Source: JABFRG01 sp046351415
Lineage (GTDB): Bacteria > Myxococcota_A > Polyangia > Polyangiales > Polyangiaceae
Reading direction: 5' to 3'
DNA length: 64,000 bases
Assembly: GCA_046351415.1 (NCBI GenBank)
Contig: JAXLYO010000012.1
Location: 62,001 to 126,000 of the forward strand
The notes beneath the pieces are model-generated. The model worked only from the letters and a program-made list of their open reading frames with translations. It was not told the origin of the DNA and made no database searches. The translations under genes and the position numbers were made by a program. This document shows positions 43,630-51,287 of the stretch, piece after piece. Numbering within the stretch: the stretch's first letter is position 1; the number at the start of each line of letters is the position of its first letter.

Positions 43630-44481
43630 CCGATCGACTTTGGGCGCGATCCGGGCGCGGTCTTCCTCGTGCTTCAACAGCGTCGGAAGTAAGTCTCGAA
43701 CGAGGTCCGGGCTGAGGGCGCTCTTCATGAGCAGCATGAGGGCACGCGCGAAGTCGATGCTTTCGGACACGCTCGGGGCCTTCTGTAGGTCTTCCTTGCG
43801 CAAGCGAAGGAGGAAACGAGAGACTTGATCCGTGAGGAGGTGCGAGACACCCGGCACACGAAGTTCGAGGATCTTCTGTTCCAGCGCAGGCGTAGGATAG
43901 TCGAGAAAGAGGTGAAGGCAGCGACGACGGAGCGCGTCGGTCATGTCGCGTGTGCCGTTGGTCGTCAGGAGGGTGAGGGGAGGGGCCTTGCTCTTGATGG
44001 TGCCGAGCTCCGGAATGGTGACCTGGCTCTCGGACAAGAACTCGAGCAGGAACGCCTCGAACTCCGGGTCTGCCCGATCGACTTCGTCGATGAGGAGCAC
44101 GGCACCTTCTTCACTGTCGAGGGCGCGAAGGAGCGGGCGCGCGAGGAGGTAGTCGCGCGTGTAGAGCTCACTCAAGCTCTCCGGCGTCGCCCCTTCCTGT
44201 TCTTTCCGCAACGTTACGGCCAGCAGCTGCTTCGCGTGATTCCACTCGTAAAGGGCGCGGGCTTCGTCCAGCCCCTCGTAACACTGGAGCCGAAGGTAGG
44301 GTTTGGAGAGCGCCTCCGCGAGGGCTCGGGCAAGGTCGGTTTTGCCGACGCCCGGAGGACCTTCGACCAGAATCGGCTTGTGCAGCTGCAGAGCCAAATA
44401 ACAAACGAGCGCGACGCGGTCGTCGGCGAGGTACGTCTTCTCGAGAAGGCGCCTGAGGTCATCGGGGGTCGCAAAATTCAT
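43612..44481 (-). CDS. MoxR-type AAA+ ATPase
   Basis: A 289-residue AAA+ ATPase of the MoxR group. Walker A is EGPPGVGKTDLA, Walker B is VLLIDEVDRAD, with sensor LLTTNGTRDMTDALRRRCL. MoxR proteins usually act as chaperones for metal or cofactor insertion together with a VWA-domain partner. No VWA or DUF58 gene is adjacent, so the client is unknown. I chose the ATG at 44481 because the longer frame has no ATPase similarity and crosses the divergent DUF4388 gene. Confidence 0.92.
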   Translation of the reverse strand: MNFATPDDLRRLLEKTYLADDRVALVCYLALQLHKPILVEGPPGVGKTDLARALAEALSKPYLRLQCYEGLDEARALYEWNHAKQLLAVTLRKEQEGATPESLSELYTRDYLLARPLLRALDSEEGAVLLIDEVDRADPEFEAFLLEFLSESQVTIPELGTIKSKAPPLTLLTTNGTRDMTDALRRRCLHLFLDYPTPALEQKILELRVPGVSHLLTDQVSRFLLRLRKEDLQKAPSVSESIDFARALMLLMKSALSPDLVRDLLPTLLKHEEDRARIAPKVDRLLSDT

Positions 44482-44557
44482 GGAGAAAACCTGTGGGTCC
44501 GAGCATAGCGGTTTTCTACAAAAGGCGGGAAAGTGACGGACATCGGTTCGTTCCGGT

Positions 44558-45850
44558 ATGCTTGGGGAAATGGCTGCTCGAGAGGATCGCCTTCGTATCG
44601 ACGGGACGGGAGCAGTCCACCCGCTCGGCAAGGAAGCGAGCGCCGAGCTCCGGAAGCGCGAGGGCGAATGGCGCCTCCTCCCGGCGCCGGAAGAAGTGCT
44701 TCTCGCGAAGCCTGTCGCGGGAGGGCGCGTCGTTCGCCTCGCCGGCGAAGTGCGGCAGCCAGGCCTCCTCTCCGATGTCCTTGCGATTGCCGCGCAGGCG
44801 GCCGTGAAGGGCGAATTGTGCGTATATAGCAGTGCAGGCAGCCGCTCGCTTTTCCTCGAAGGAGGCAACGTCGTTGCCGTCATCACCTCCGTCGCGCTCG
44901 AGCGCCTCGGAGAGTTGCTCTATCGCTTTGGCGTCGTACCGGACCGCGATGACCTCGCTGCCTTGCTGAAGTCGAGTGAAGACAGCGGCAAACGTCTCGG
45001 TGAAGTGGCTATCGAACTCGGCTTCGTGACCGCCGAAGACATGTTCGGCATGATGCGCCGGCAAATCGAAGAAGTGGTCTTCGCAGCGCTCCAGGAAGGG
45101 GACGCGATGTTCTGCCTCCTCGAAGGATTCGACGAGGCCAACATCCGAGGCCGCCGCTTCGCGATGCCGGCCATGAATCTCCTCATGGAATGTGCACAGC
45201 GGACCGACGAACTCCGCTTCTTCCGCGAGCGCATTCCATCGTCGGGACACATTCCTCAGCGAATCGAGCCTGGCGACGGCGCCGGAGGGTCGCCGTTCTC
45301 CATGCGCTCCCCGCACCCGCCCCCCGACGAGCTGCGAGCGATGTATTCGCTGTGCGACGGCAAGCGAAGCATCGAAGAAATCGGCCGCAAGCTCGGCCTC
45401 CTCGAATTCGAGACCACCAAGGCCATCTACCAGCTCCTATCCGGAGGATTCGTGCGGGTGCTCCCCCCGAGGCCACAGGGAGCGGAAGACATCGTCGAAG
45501 CGTTCAATCCGGCGCTCGTTGCCATTCACAAGGCCTGCGAGCAGTACGGAAAGCTCGCCGAGCTACGCAACGGTTTGTCGCGTTTCGCGACCGGTGCCGG
45601 AGTCTACGACTCGCTCTTCATGATGGCCGGCCCGGATGAAAACGGTGCCCTCAAATCTGACCGCGTCGCGAAGAACCTAGGGGCTCTCGCAGGCGCGGAC
45701 CCCGACACGTGGCTCCTGCAGCTGATGAACGACTACATGAGCTTCGCGCTCTTTCATGCGGAGTCGCTGATGCCGAGGCCAGCGCACGAAAAGATGGCAG
45801 CAAAAATCTCCGCGGACCTCGAGGCGCTGCGCAGCGTGACGGGAACATAG
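44558..45850 (+). CDS. DUF4388 (PATAN-type) regulatory protein with DG module
   Basis: A 430-residue protein of a type common in myxobacteria. The N-terminal half has the DUF4388/PATAN pattern: GELCVYSSAGSRSLFLEGGNVVAV, then LGEVAIELGFVTAEDMFGMMRRQIEEVVF, and FCLLEGF. A central module (about 265-310) reads RAMYSLCDGKRSIEEIGRKLG then IYQLLSGGFVRVLP, like the DG module in the 27.3-kb and 30.2-kb proteins. The C-terminal 120 residues are helical. It is not membrane-bound. A signalling or protein-interaction role is usual for the family; the partner is unknown. Confidence 0.8.
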   Translation: MLGEMAAREDRLRIDGTGAVHPLGKEASAELRKREGEWRLLPAPEEVLLAKPVAGGRVVRLAGEVRQPGLLSDVLAIAAQAAVKGELCVYSSAGSRSLFLEGGNVVAVITSVALERLGELLYRFGVVPDRDDLAALLKSSEDSGKRLGEVAIELGFVTAEDMFGMMRRQIEEVVFAALQEGDAMFCLLEGFDEANIRGRRFAMPAMNLLMECAQRTDELRFFRERIPSSGHIPQRIEPGDGAGGSPFSMRSPHPPPDELRAMYSLCDGKRSIEEIGRKLGLLEFETTKAIYQLLSGGFVRVLPPRPQGAEDIVEAFNPALVAIHKACEQYGKLAELRNGLSRFATGAGVYDSLFMMAGPDENGALKSDRVAKNLGALAGADPDTWLLQLMNDYMSFALFHAESLMPRPAHEKMAAKISADLEALRSVTGT

Positions 45851-45881
45851 AAAACGCTGCGCTGGGCTTTCCATCTTCTCC

Positions 45882-45972
45882 AAGGCCGAAGGGGCCATAG
45901 CTCGTCGCAACGGGTAGGTTCACTTCGGGGCCGCAGTCGCTGGCCCCGCTCCCGCTTCGGCGCTCGCGTGGG
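45882..45972 (-). repeat. Inverted copy of the 80-nt repeat unit
   Basis: Read on the minus strand, this segment carries the same core as the array at 46.5-46.9 kb, including GGGGCCAGCGACTGCGGCCC, GAAGTGAACCT and CTATGGCCCCTTCGG. The similarity to array copy 1 extends on the outer side through CGAGCGCCGAAGCGGGAG, so copy 1 and this copy form an inverted repeat of about 90 nt separated by roughly 550 nt. Confidence 0.8.
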
Positions 45973-46540
45973 TTCGCGGCGGCAGAGTTCTCGCGAAAGT
46001 GCGGGGGTTACCCCGTCCGAGATTCCCTCACGAGCGCTTCGCTCCGCATTTGCGTTTGATGATGGTCGGCGTTTGGATTTGAGACGACGCCCTGGCGCGG
46101 TCACTCGGAGAGGCACCCCCGTACACTTTCGCTTGGGGTGCGCGAGATTCGAGTCGCCGTTGAGAAGTACGGCGTCGAGCGGCGGGAGGCGAAAACTTCG
46201 AGACAATCCGAGACAAAACTTAACGGAGAATCGCGGCAGCTCTTCGCAGAGCGGAGGCGCGGGGGCGCGGTCTTCGATATCCACTCTCGCATCGTTCTTC
46301 CGTCGGCCGCACGTTCGGAGCCACGCAGAGCGGCGGTTATCGTCCAGTCGTCAGAGTGACCAGGACAGGAACGCGAAGCGCCGCCGCGCGAGCGCGAAAG
46401 AACATGCGGCGTAGCGAATCGCAGGTGAGCGCGGGCATCTACGTTTCCCGGCGACGCGAGAATGACTGCGAGGAGGAGAGCGAAGCCGTGACCCCCGCGC
46501 CGCAGCGTTCTTCCCCCGAGCTGCACCACGAGCGCCGAAG

Positions 46541-46855
46541 CGGGGAGCGGGGCCAGCGACTGCGGCCCCGAAGTGAACCTGCGCGTTGCGACGTGCTATG
46601 GCCCCTTCGGATCGAGGCAGCGGGGAGCGGGGCCAGCGACTGCGGCCCCGAAGTGAACCCTAGCGTTGCGACGTGCTTTGGCCCCTTGGCTCGAGGCAGC
46701 GGGGAGCGGGGCCAGCGACTGCGGCCCCGAAGTGAACCTACGCGTAGCGCCGAGCTTTGGCCCCTTCGGATCGAGGCAGCGGGGAGCGGGGCCAGCGACT
46801 GCGGCCCCGAAGTGAACCTACGCGTTGCGCCGAGCTATGGCCCCTTCGGCCCGAG
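46541..46855 (+). repeat. Tandem array of four copies of an 80-nt unit
   Basis: Four head-to-tail copies begin at 46541, 46621, 46700 and 46780 (spacings 80, 79 and 80 nt). Each starts CGGGGAGCGGGGCCAGCGAC and contains GGCCCCGAAGTGAACC and GGCCCCTT. Every unit can fold a GGGGCC/GGCCCC hairpin with a 9-nt loop. Because one spacing is 79 nt, the array changes reading frame and is not a peptide repeat. There are no spacers, so it is not a CRISPR. An inverted copy lies about 0.6 kb upstream. Confidence 0.88.
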
Positions 46856-46883
46856 AAGAAAAAAGCCTAGCGCAGCGCCTTCG

Positions 46884-47636
46884 CTATGCTCGTTGGCGCG
46901 TCACTTCGTAGAGGGCGATCGCCAGAGCGGCGGAGGCATTGAGCGACGCCACGGGGCCGACCATCGGCAAACGAACCAGCTCGGAGCAGGCGCTTTTTAC
47001 GGGTTTTCGAAGCCCTTTGCCCTCGGCGCCGACGACCATCATGGTCCGGCCGCGGAGGTCTGCGGATGCGATCGCAGCGGTTGCATTCGCATCGAGTCCG
47101 ACGACTTTGAAACCTGCGGCTTTGGCTTGTTCGATCGTGTCGACGAGGTTCGGGGTTCGGGAAAGCTTCGCGTGCTCCACGGCTCCCGCGGATGCGCGGA
47201 ACGTGCTCGGCGTCAGCGGCGCAGCGTGGGATTCGGGAAAAATGATGTAAGATGCACCGAATCCGACGGCGGAGCGGATGGAGGCGCCGAAGTTTTGTGG
47301 GTCTTCCAATTCGTCGAGTGCGACGACGAGTGCGTCTTTCGGGAGGTCGGCGTCCTCGGGGTCGAAGCGAACGAGCGACAGCGGGGCGGCGTAGGCTGCA
47401 GCGCCCTGGTGCCGAGTTCCTCGGCTCAGATGATCGAGCTGGCTTCGGGGGACTGACTCGACAGTCGCTCCTTGATCGCGAGCGAAGCGGGCGAGGGCGG
47501 CAAGCGCGGCCACGTCGCCTTTCGCAGGCCCGCCGCTCCGTTGATCGGCCAAAAGTACGCGGACCTCCGAGCCATGCGCACGAAGGCATTCGCGCACGGC
47601 CTGGAGGCCCAACACCAATCGGGAAAGTTCGCTCAA
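46884..47636 (-). CDS. rlmB: 23S rRNA (guanosine-2'-O-)-methyltransferase RlmB-like
   Basis: A 250-residue TrmH-family SPOUT methyltransferase close to RlmB, which modifies G2251 of 23S rRNA. It has an N-terminal substrate-binding domain (LVLGLQAVRECLRAHG, TRHQGAAAYAAPL) and the knot motifs LDELEDPQNFGASIRSA, VVGAEGKGL and LPMVGPVASLNASAALAIALYE. I placed the start at a TTG (47636) just after the stop of the upstream gene, which gives the family-like N-terminus SELSRLVLGLQAV. The longer frame overlaps the coiled-coil gene; a GTG at 47615 is another option. Confidence 0.88.
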   Translation of the reverse strand: MSELSRLVLGLQAVRECLRAHGSEVRVLLADQRSGGPAKGDVAALAALARFARDQGATVESVPRSQLDHLSRGTRHQGAAAYAAPLSLVRFDPEDADLPKDALVVALDELEDPQNFGASIRSAVGFGASYIIFPESHAAPLTPSTFRASAGAVEHAKLSRTPNLVDTIEQAKAAGFKVVGLDANATAAIASADLRGRTMMVVGAEGKGLRKPVKSACSELVRLPMVGPVASLNASAALAIALYEVTRQRA

Positions 47637-47643
47637 CGTGCTT

Positions 47644-48417
47644 TCAGAGACAGCTGCAGAGCGGGTCGCCGGGCTGGCAATTGCAGGGCTTCGCCGGCTT
47701 TCCGCCGCCCGAAGTGCCAGGCTTGCTGGGGCCCGTTGCGCCGATACCGGAGATGGCGGAGTTGGCTTTCTTGACGCTGTCACGCGCTTCGTCGAGCTTC
47801 TTCTGGAGCGCGAGCTTCTCGGCGTCGGTCTTCGCGTTCTTGAGGTCGCTTTCGAGGTTCGCGACCTTCGATTGACCTTCGGCGAGTTCCGCCTTCAGCT
47901 TCGAGAGCTCCGCGTCCTGAGCTTCCTTCGCGAGGCGCGCTTCGGTGCGCTCCTTCTCGGCCTTGTCGCTCATCGACTTCAGCGCGAAGCCGCCGCCGGC
48001 GAGCGCGATCACGAGGAACGCCGCGATGCCGCCGACCATGTAAGTGAGTTGCTTCTTCTTCTTGTCTTGCGCGAGCGACGCCATTTGCACCGCGTGCTCT
48101 TGCTGCTGACGCATGGCTGCGAGGCGTGCCTGATTCTCGGCCTCTGCCTGCGCCTTCAAGACTTCGGCCTGCTGAATGGCCTGGAGTCGCGCTTGCTCTT
48201 CGCGCTGCCTCTGCTCCTCTTGGCGTCGACGCTCGGCCTCGGCCTGCAAACGAGCCTCTTCGGCCTGCTGTGCGGCACGCTCCGCTGCGAGGCGAGCGTT
48301 GATTTCCGCCTGCTCCTTCGCCTTGCGAGCGTCGTCCTCCTGCTTGATGCGGTCCTCTTCGAGGTTCATCAGCTCTTTGAGGGAAAAAAGGACTGAGCTT
48401 TCCTTCTGTTCGGCCAT
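47644..48417 (-). CDS. Coiled-coil single-pass membrane protein
   Basis: A 257-residue protein with a strongly charged N-terminal coiled coil (about 25-120, rich in Glu, Gln, Arg and Ala), one membrane helix (about 127-148, MVGGIAAFLVIALAGGGFAL), a second coiled coil (about 155-220), and a short tail with four cysteines (PCNCQPGDPLCSCL). I chose the ATG at 48417 because GAGAAAG lies at a suitable distance upstream; an ATG at 48438 is also open. It looks like a structural or scaffold protein. No family is recognised. Confidence 0.72.
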   Translation of the reverse strand: MAEQKESSVLFSLKELMNLEEDRIKQEDDARKAKEQAEINARLAAERAAQQAEEARLQAEAERRRQEEQRQREEQARLQAIQQAEVLKAQAEAENQARLAAMRQQQEHAVQMASLAQDKKKKQLTYMVGGIAAFLVIALAGGGFALKSMSDKAEKERTEARLAKEAQDAELSKLKAELAEGQSKVANLESDLKNAKTDAEKLALQKKLDEARDSVKKANSAISGIGATGPSKPGTSGGGKPAKPCNCQPGDPLCSCL

Positions 48418-48719
48418 GTTCACTTTCTCACGTTGCATGAATGCGTAGCTGCGCTGCTAGCTTCTGAGCCTGTAGCGGGGGGAGAAGGTACTCTGTCCCC
48501 GGGTACCAAGCAAACCCAAAGCATCCCTAGGAACGTCTTGGTTTCGCTCTCATTATTGCGTGTTCTCGCCTGTTCGCCAGCGTTTCTCTCGCGCAGCCTC
48601 CTTCGTCTTGGACGGCGTAGCACAGGATATCCTTGGGTCGAGGCGCCTCGAACGGCGCTGTTTTCGGCGAAGCGTCGGCCGCTTGCGTTTCGACCGAGGA
48701 CTCGCGTAAGGTCGGACGC
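48418..48719. other. 302-nt intergenic region, divergent promoters
   Basis: This stretch separates the divergent coiled-coil gene and biotinyl-domain gene. It has lower coding character than its surroundings and must contain both promoters, but I could not assign -35/-10 elements or an operator with confidence. No RNA gene or long repeat was seen. Confidence 0.5.
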
Positions 48720-48935
48720 ATGGCGACGAAAGTCTCGGCCCACATTACGGGCACCGTTTGGAAGATCGAAGTCAAAGTGGGCGACACGGTGGCCGAGGGC
48801 GATACCGTGGCCATCCTCGAATCGATGAAAATGGAGATGCCCGTCGAGGCCCCATGTGCCGGAAAAGTCGAAGAAATTTCGGCTGCCGAGGGGCAAGCAG
48901 TGAACGAAGGCGACCTGCTTCTCACCATCGTTTGA
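48720..48935 (+). CDS. Stand-alone biotinyl/lipoyl attachment domain protein
   Basis: A 71-residue protein that is a single biotin-carboxyl-carrier-type domain. The biotinylation motif ESMKMEM (K37) is exact, flanked by GTVWKIEVKVGDTV and APCAGKVEEISAAEGQAV. Such free carriers serve acyl-CoA carboxylases or decarboxylases. No carboxylase or carboxyltransferase gene is nearby. I chose the ATG at 48720 because the longer frame upstream has no domain similarity. Confidence 0.92.
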   Translation: MATKVSAHITGTVWKIEVKVGDTVAEGDTVAILESMKMEMPVEAPCAGKVEEISAAEGQAVNEGDLLLTIV

Positions 48936-48951
48936 GCTAAGCTCTCTTCCG

Positions 48952-49356
48952 ATGCGACGTTTCACCACGGACCGTGGGGCGCGCGCCCGAGTCGCTCGCT
49001 GGGCGCCGGCGTTAGCTGCCCTTGCGGCATTCGTCGCGGCGGTGGTCGCATGTGCGCAAACCAACGTTGCCGTCGAAGGAGGCGACTGTTTCGCGGCTAC
49101 GGATTGCGACGTTGGGCTCATTTGTGCTGTCGGTAAGGATGGACGCAGGGCCTGCACGAAAGATCTGACGGGGACCACCAAGGTGCCCGGGAGCAGCAGC
49201 GGCGGAACGACCGACGCTCGAAGCGACGCACCTTCCGTCACGGATGCATCCGTGGCGACCGACGCTCCCAGCGTCGTCGTGGATACGGGCGTCGACGCGC
49301 CCGTCGTCATCGTCGACTCGGGACCCGACGTCGTCTCCGACGCTTCAGGTGACTGA
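48952..49356 (+). CDS. Small putative lipoprotein with Asp/Val-rich tail
   Basis: A 134-residue predicted lipoprotein with an Arg-rich N-terminus, a hydrophobic stretch and lipobox VVAC. A short Cys-bearing segment follows (GDCFAATDCDVGLICAVG), and then a low-complexity tail rich in Asp, Ala, Val and Ser (TDASVATDAPSVVVDTGVDA), typical of myxobacterial surface lipoproteins. It begins 17 nt after the biotinyl gene and its 3' end overlaps the convergent TrmH gene by 12 nt. Function unknown. Confidence 0.68.
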   Translation: MRRFTTDRGARARVARWAPALAALAAFVAAVVACAQTNVAVEGGDCFAATDCDVGLICAVGKDGRRACTKDLTGTTKVPGSSSGGTTDARSDAPSVTDASVATDAPSVVVDTGVDAPVVIVDSGPDVVSDASGD

Positions 49357-50139
49357 CGGCCTTCGCGAAAACGCGTAGCAGGCGATGCTGCCTGCAACAC
49401 CGACGTTGAGTGAGTCCATCGTGTCACCGATCGGAATGCGAACCCGTTCGACGCGCTCCAGAACGTCAGCATCGAGCCCTCGGCCTTCGGTTCCGAGGAT
49501 GATTGCTGAACGAGCCTGAGGCGCGACGTCGCCGAGCGCGCGTTCTCCCGCAGGCGAAAATCCGTACGCGGTCACGCAACGAGCCTCCAGCGACGCGAGA
49601 ATGTCGTTCATCGGCGCACGCGCAAAGGGCAGCACGAGCGCACCGCCGACGGAGACGCGGATCGCCTTGCGATAAAGCGGGTCACATGTCACCTCGTCGA
49701 GCAGGATGGCGTCGATGCCGAAGGCCGCGGCGCTTCGAAAGAGCAGGCCGACGTTGTCGTGGTTCACGATGGAGGACAGGACCAGAATACGAAGCGGGCC
49801 TTCGCCAAGACTCTCGAGCAACGCGGGGGCGGATGTATCCGCGGGGCGCGGCACCTCTGCGAGGACGCCGCGATGCAAGGGGAACCCCACGATGCCATCG
49901 AGGACGGCCTGTTCTCTCACATGAACGATGGGCTTCCAGGGAAGCGCGTCCAAGTACGGGCGAAGGGCCGCTGCACGCGATTCCGAGAGCAGCACGGACG
50001 AAGGGCGATACCGAGAGCGCGGGCCCAAGAGGACCCGAAGGACATTCTCTCCTTCGCAAATGAACGTTCCGCGCCGAACGTGGTCTTGGTCGCGAACGTT
50101 ACGATAGCCTGCGAGGATGTCTTCGCTCGCGTCGCTCAC
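49345..50139 (-). CDS. TrmH/SpoU family RNA 2'-O-methyltransferase
   Basis: A 264-residue SPOUT methyltransferase. The N-terminal RNA-binding part has RRGTFICEGENVLRVLL and the knot motifs are SSIVNHDNVGLLFRSAAAFG, AIILGTEGRGLD and RIPIGDTMDSLNVGVAGSIACYA. The Asn/Arg and Ser-Leu-Asn signature of the family is intact. The GTG start overlaps the mlaD stop (GTGA), so it is co-transcribed with the Mla-type genes. The target RNA is unknown. Confidence 0.9.
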   Translation of the reverse strand: MSDASEDILAGYRNVRDQDHVRRGTFICEGENVLRVLLGPRSRYRPSSVLLSESRAAALRPYLDALPWKPIVHVREQAVLDGIVGFPLHRGVLAEVPRPADTSAPALLESLGEGPLRILVLSSIVNHDNVGLLFRSAAAFGIDAILLDEVTCDPLYRKAIRVSVGGALVLPFARAPMNDILASLEARCVTAYGFSPAGERALGDVAPQARSAIILGTEGRGLDADVLERVERVRIPIGDTMDSLNVGVAGSIACYAFSRRPSVT

Positions 50140-51146
50140 TCCCGCCAGAGGAACTTCCAGGGGTTGTGCTTCAAGTCGCGCACCATTTCCTGGACGTCGT
50201 CGTAGATCGCTTCGTCCATCAGAAGCGCTCCGACCGTGCCTTTGCCCTTCTTGATGTGCGAGACGATCGTCTGCGCATCGGACGAGATCGCATTGGCTCG
50301 GCCCGCGATCTGCGACAAGTCGTCGACGGCCTTCTTGAGCTTCTGCTGCTCCTCGACCCCGCCCACGACGGCTGAAGCACGATTGACGTTCGCCATCGCT
50401 TCTTTTGCGTCCTTCATGATGGGCTGGAGGTCCGTCGTCAGCTTGTCGGCGTTCTCGATGGTGTGCGCGATGTGCGGATTGTCGACGTATTGCGCGCGCG
50501 CAGCTTTGACCGTCCCGTTGAGCTCTCCCGTGAGCGCTTCGACGTTGGCGACTGTGTGGTTCACCTTGTCGCGATTGTCGGTGAGGATGCCGTTCAAGCT
50601 CTTCAAGATGCCTGCAACGTTGGACGCCATCTCGCTGAACATTTCGCGATTGTTGCGCAGGGTGTTGATCGTCGTGTCCACGAGCTCGTAGCTTTTCGCA
50701 AGGAAGAGATCGAGGCGCGGCGGGTCGATACCGCGAACGATGGATCCTTCTGCGAGAACGGGCTTTTGTGCGCTGCCCGGATCGATGGCCAGGAACTGCT
50801 CACCGAGAACGCCCTGCGCGGTCACGAAGAAGTCGGCGTCTTCCTTGATGGCGTCGTGCATGCGCTGCTCGACGGAAATCTTCGCGCGGATGAGCGTGCG
50901 GCGATTCGTCTTCGGGTCGACCTTGCCTCCCAAGAACTGAAGCTCTTGGACTTTGCCGACCTTCAGACCAGCGACGCGAACAGGGGCACCGGCTTGCAGT
51001 GCGCCGGGGTTGTCGAAGTCGACATAGAGCGTGTACGTGCGTTCGAACGAAAGGCCTCCCATCAGCAGCACGAACACCGCGAGGATGGTGAGCGACACGA
51101 GGATGAGAGCCCCGACTTTGACTTCGATGGAACGTTCCTGAGCCAT
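50136..51146 (-). CDS. mlaD: MlaD/MCE-domain substrate-binding protein
   Basis: A 336-residue MlaD-like protein. It has an N-terminal membrane helix (about 10-32), an MCE domain (about 38-115, LYVDFDNPGALQAGAPVRVAGLKVGKV) and a long helical C-terminal region (about 150-320) that probably forms the needle or channel seen in longer MCE proteins. MCE hexamers carry phospholipids across the periplasm. It lies downstream of an MlaF-type ATPase with a 141-nt gap and upstream of a trmH gene. No MlaE permease is adjacent here; two are at 60.6-62.3 kb. Confidence 0.92.
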   Translation of the reverse strand: MAQERSIEVKVGALILVSLTILAVFVLLMGGLSFERTYTLYVDFDNPGALQAGAPVRVAGLKVGKVQELQFLGGKVDPKTNRRTLIRAKISVEQRMHDAIKEDADFFVTAQGVLGEQFLAIDPGSAQKPVLAEGSIVRGIDPPRLDLFLAKSYELVDTTINTLRNNREMFSEMASNVAGILKSLNGILTDNRDKVNHTVANVEALTGELNGTVKAARAQYVDNPHIAHTIENADKLTTDLQPIMKDAKEAMANVNRASAVVGGVEEQQKLKKAVDDLSQIAGRANAISSDAQTIVSHIKKGKGTVGALLMDEAIYDDVQEMVRDLKHNPWKFLWRE

Positions 51147-51287
51147 TTCGCCCCGAACGTTACACGACAAGCCTACGGCTGAGGAGCGAGAACAGGCACC
51201 GAAGGCACGTCGTGTGCGAGCTCGCACCTACATGTGTGCAGCCCTTCGCAGGGCCCCTCGTGCGTTGCGACACGAGCGTCCGGCGCG

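Larger units (their letters stand above)
45851..46883. other. 1.03-kb gene-free region with repeats between convergent genes
   Basis: No convincing coding frame lies between the DUF4388 gene and rlmB, which converge on it. The right part (46541-46855) is a tandem array and the left part (45882-45972) holds an inverted copy of the same unit. The middle (about 45975-46525) is low in coding signal. Some segments next to the inverted copy and next to the array resemble each other in reverse orientation, so an old duplication or non-autonomous element is possible. I saw no tRNA, small-RNA terminator or transposase remnant. Confidence 0.6.

Noticed and set aside
46541..46855. CRISPR array
   Set aside because: Units are contiguous and nearly identical with no unique spacers, the repeat is 80 nt long, and no cas genes are near.
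45851..46883. Retron or other reverse-transcriptase element
   Set aside because: Inverted repeats near a structured region suggested a retron, but no reverse transcriptase gene or msr/msd-like branching guanosine arrangement is adjacent.
46356..47456. A 366-codon frame across the repeat cluster
   Set aside because: It translates the DNA repeats as RGQRLRPRSEP-like blocks, changes register between copies because one unit is 79 nt, and runs antisense into rlmB.
51214..51227. 14-bp palindrome GTGCGAGCTCGCAC between mlaF and mlaD
   Set aside because: It is GC-rich, lacks promoter elements beside it and is expected fairly often by chance at this base composition, so I did not call an operator.
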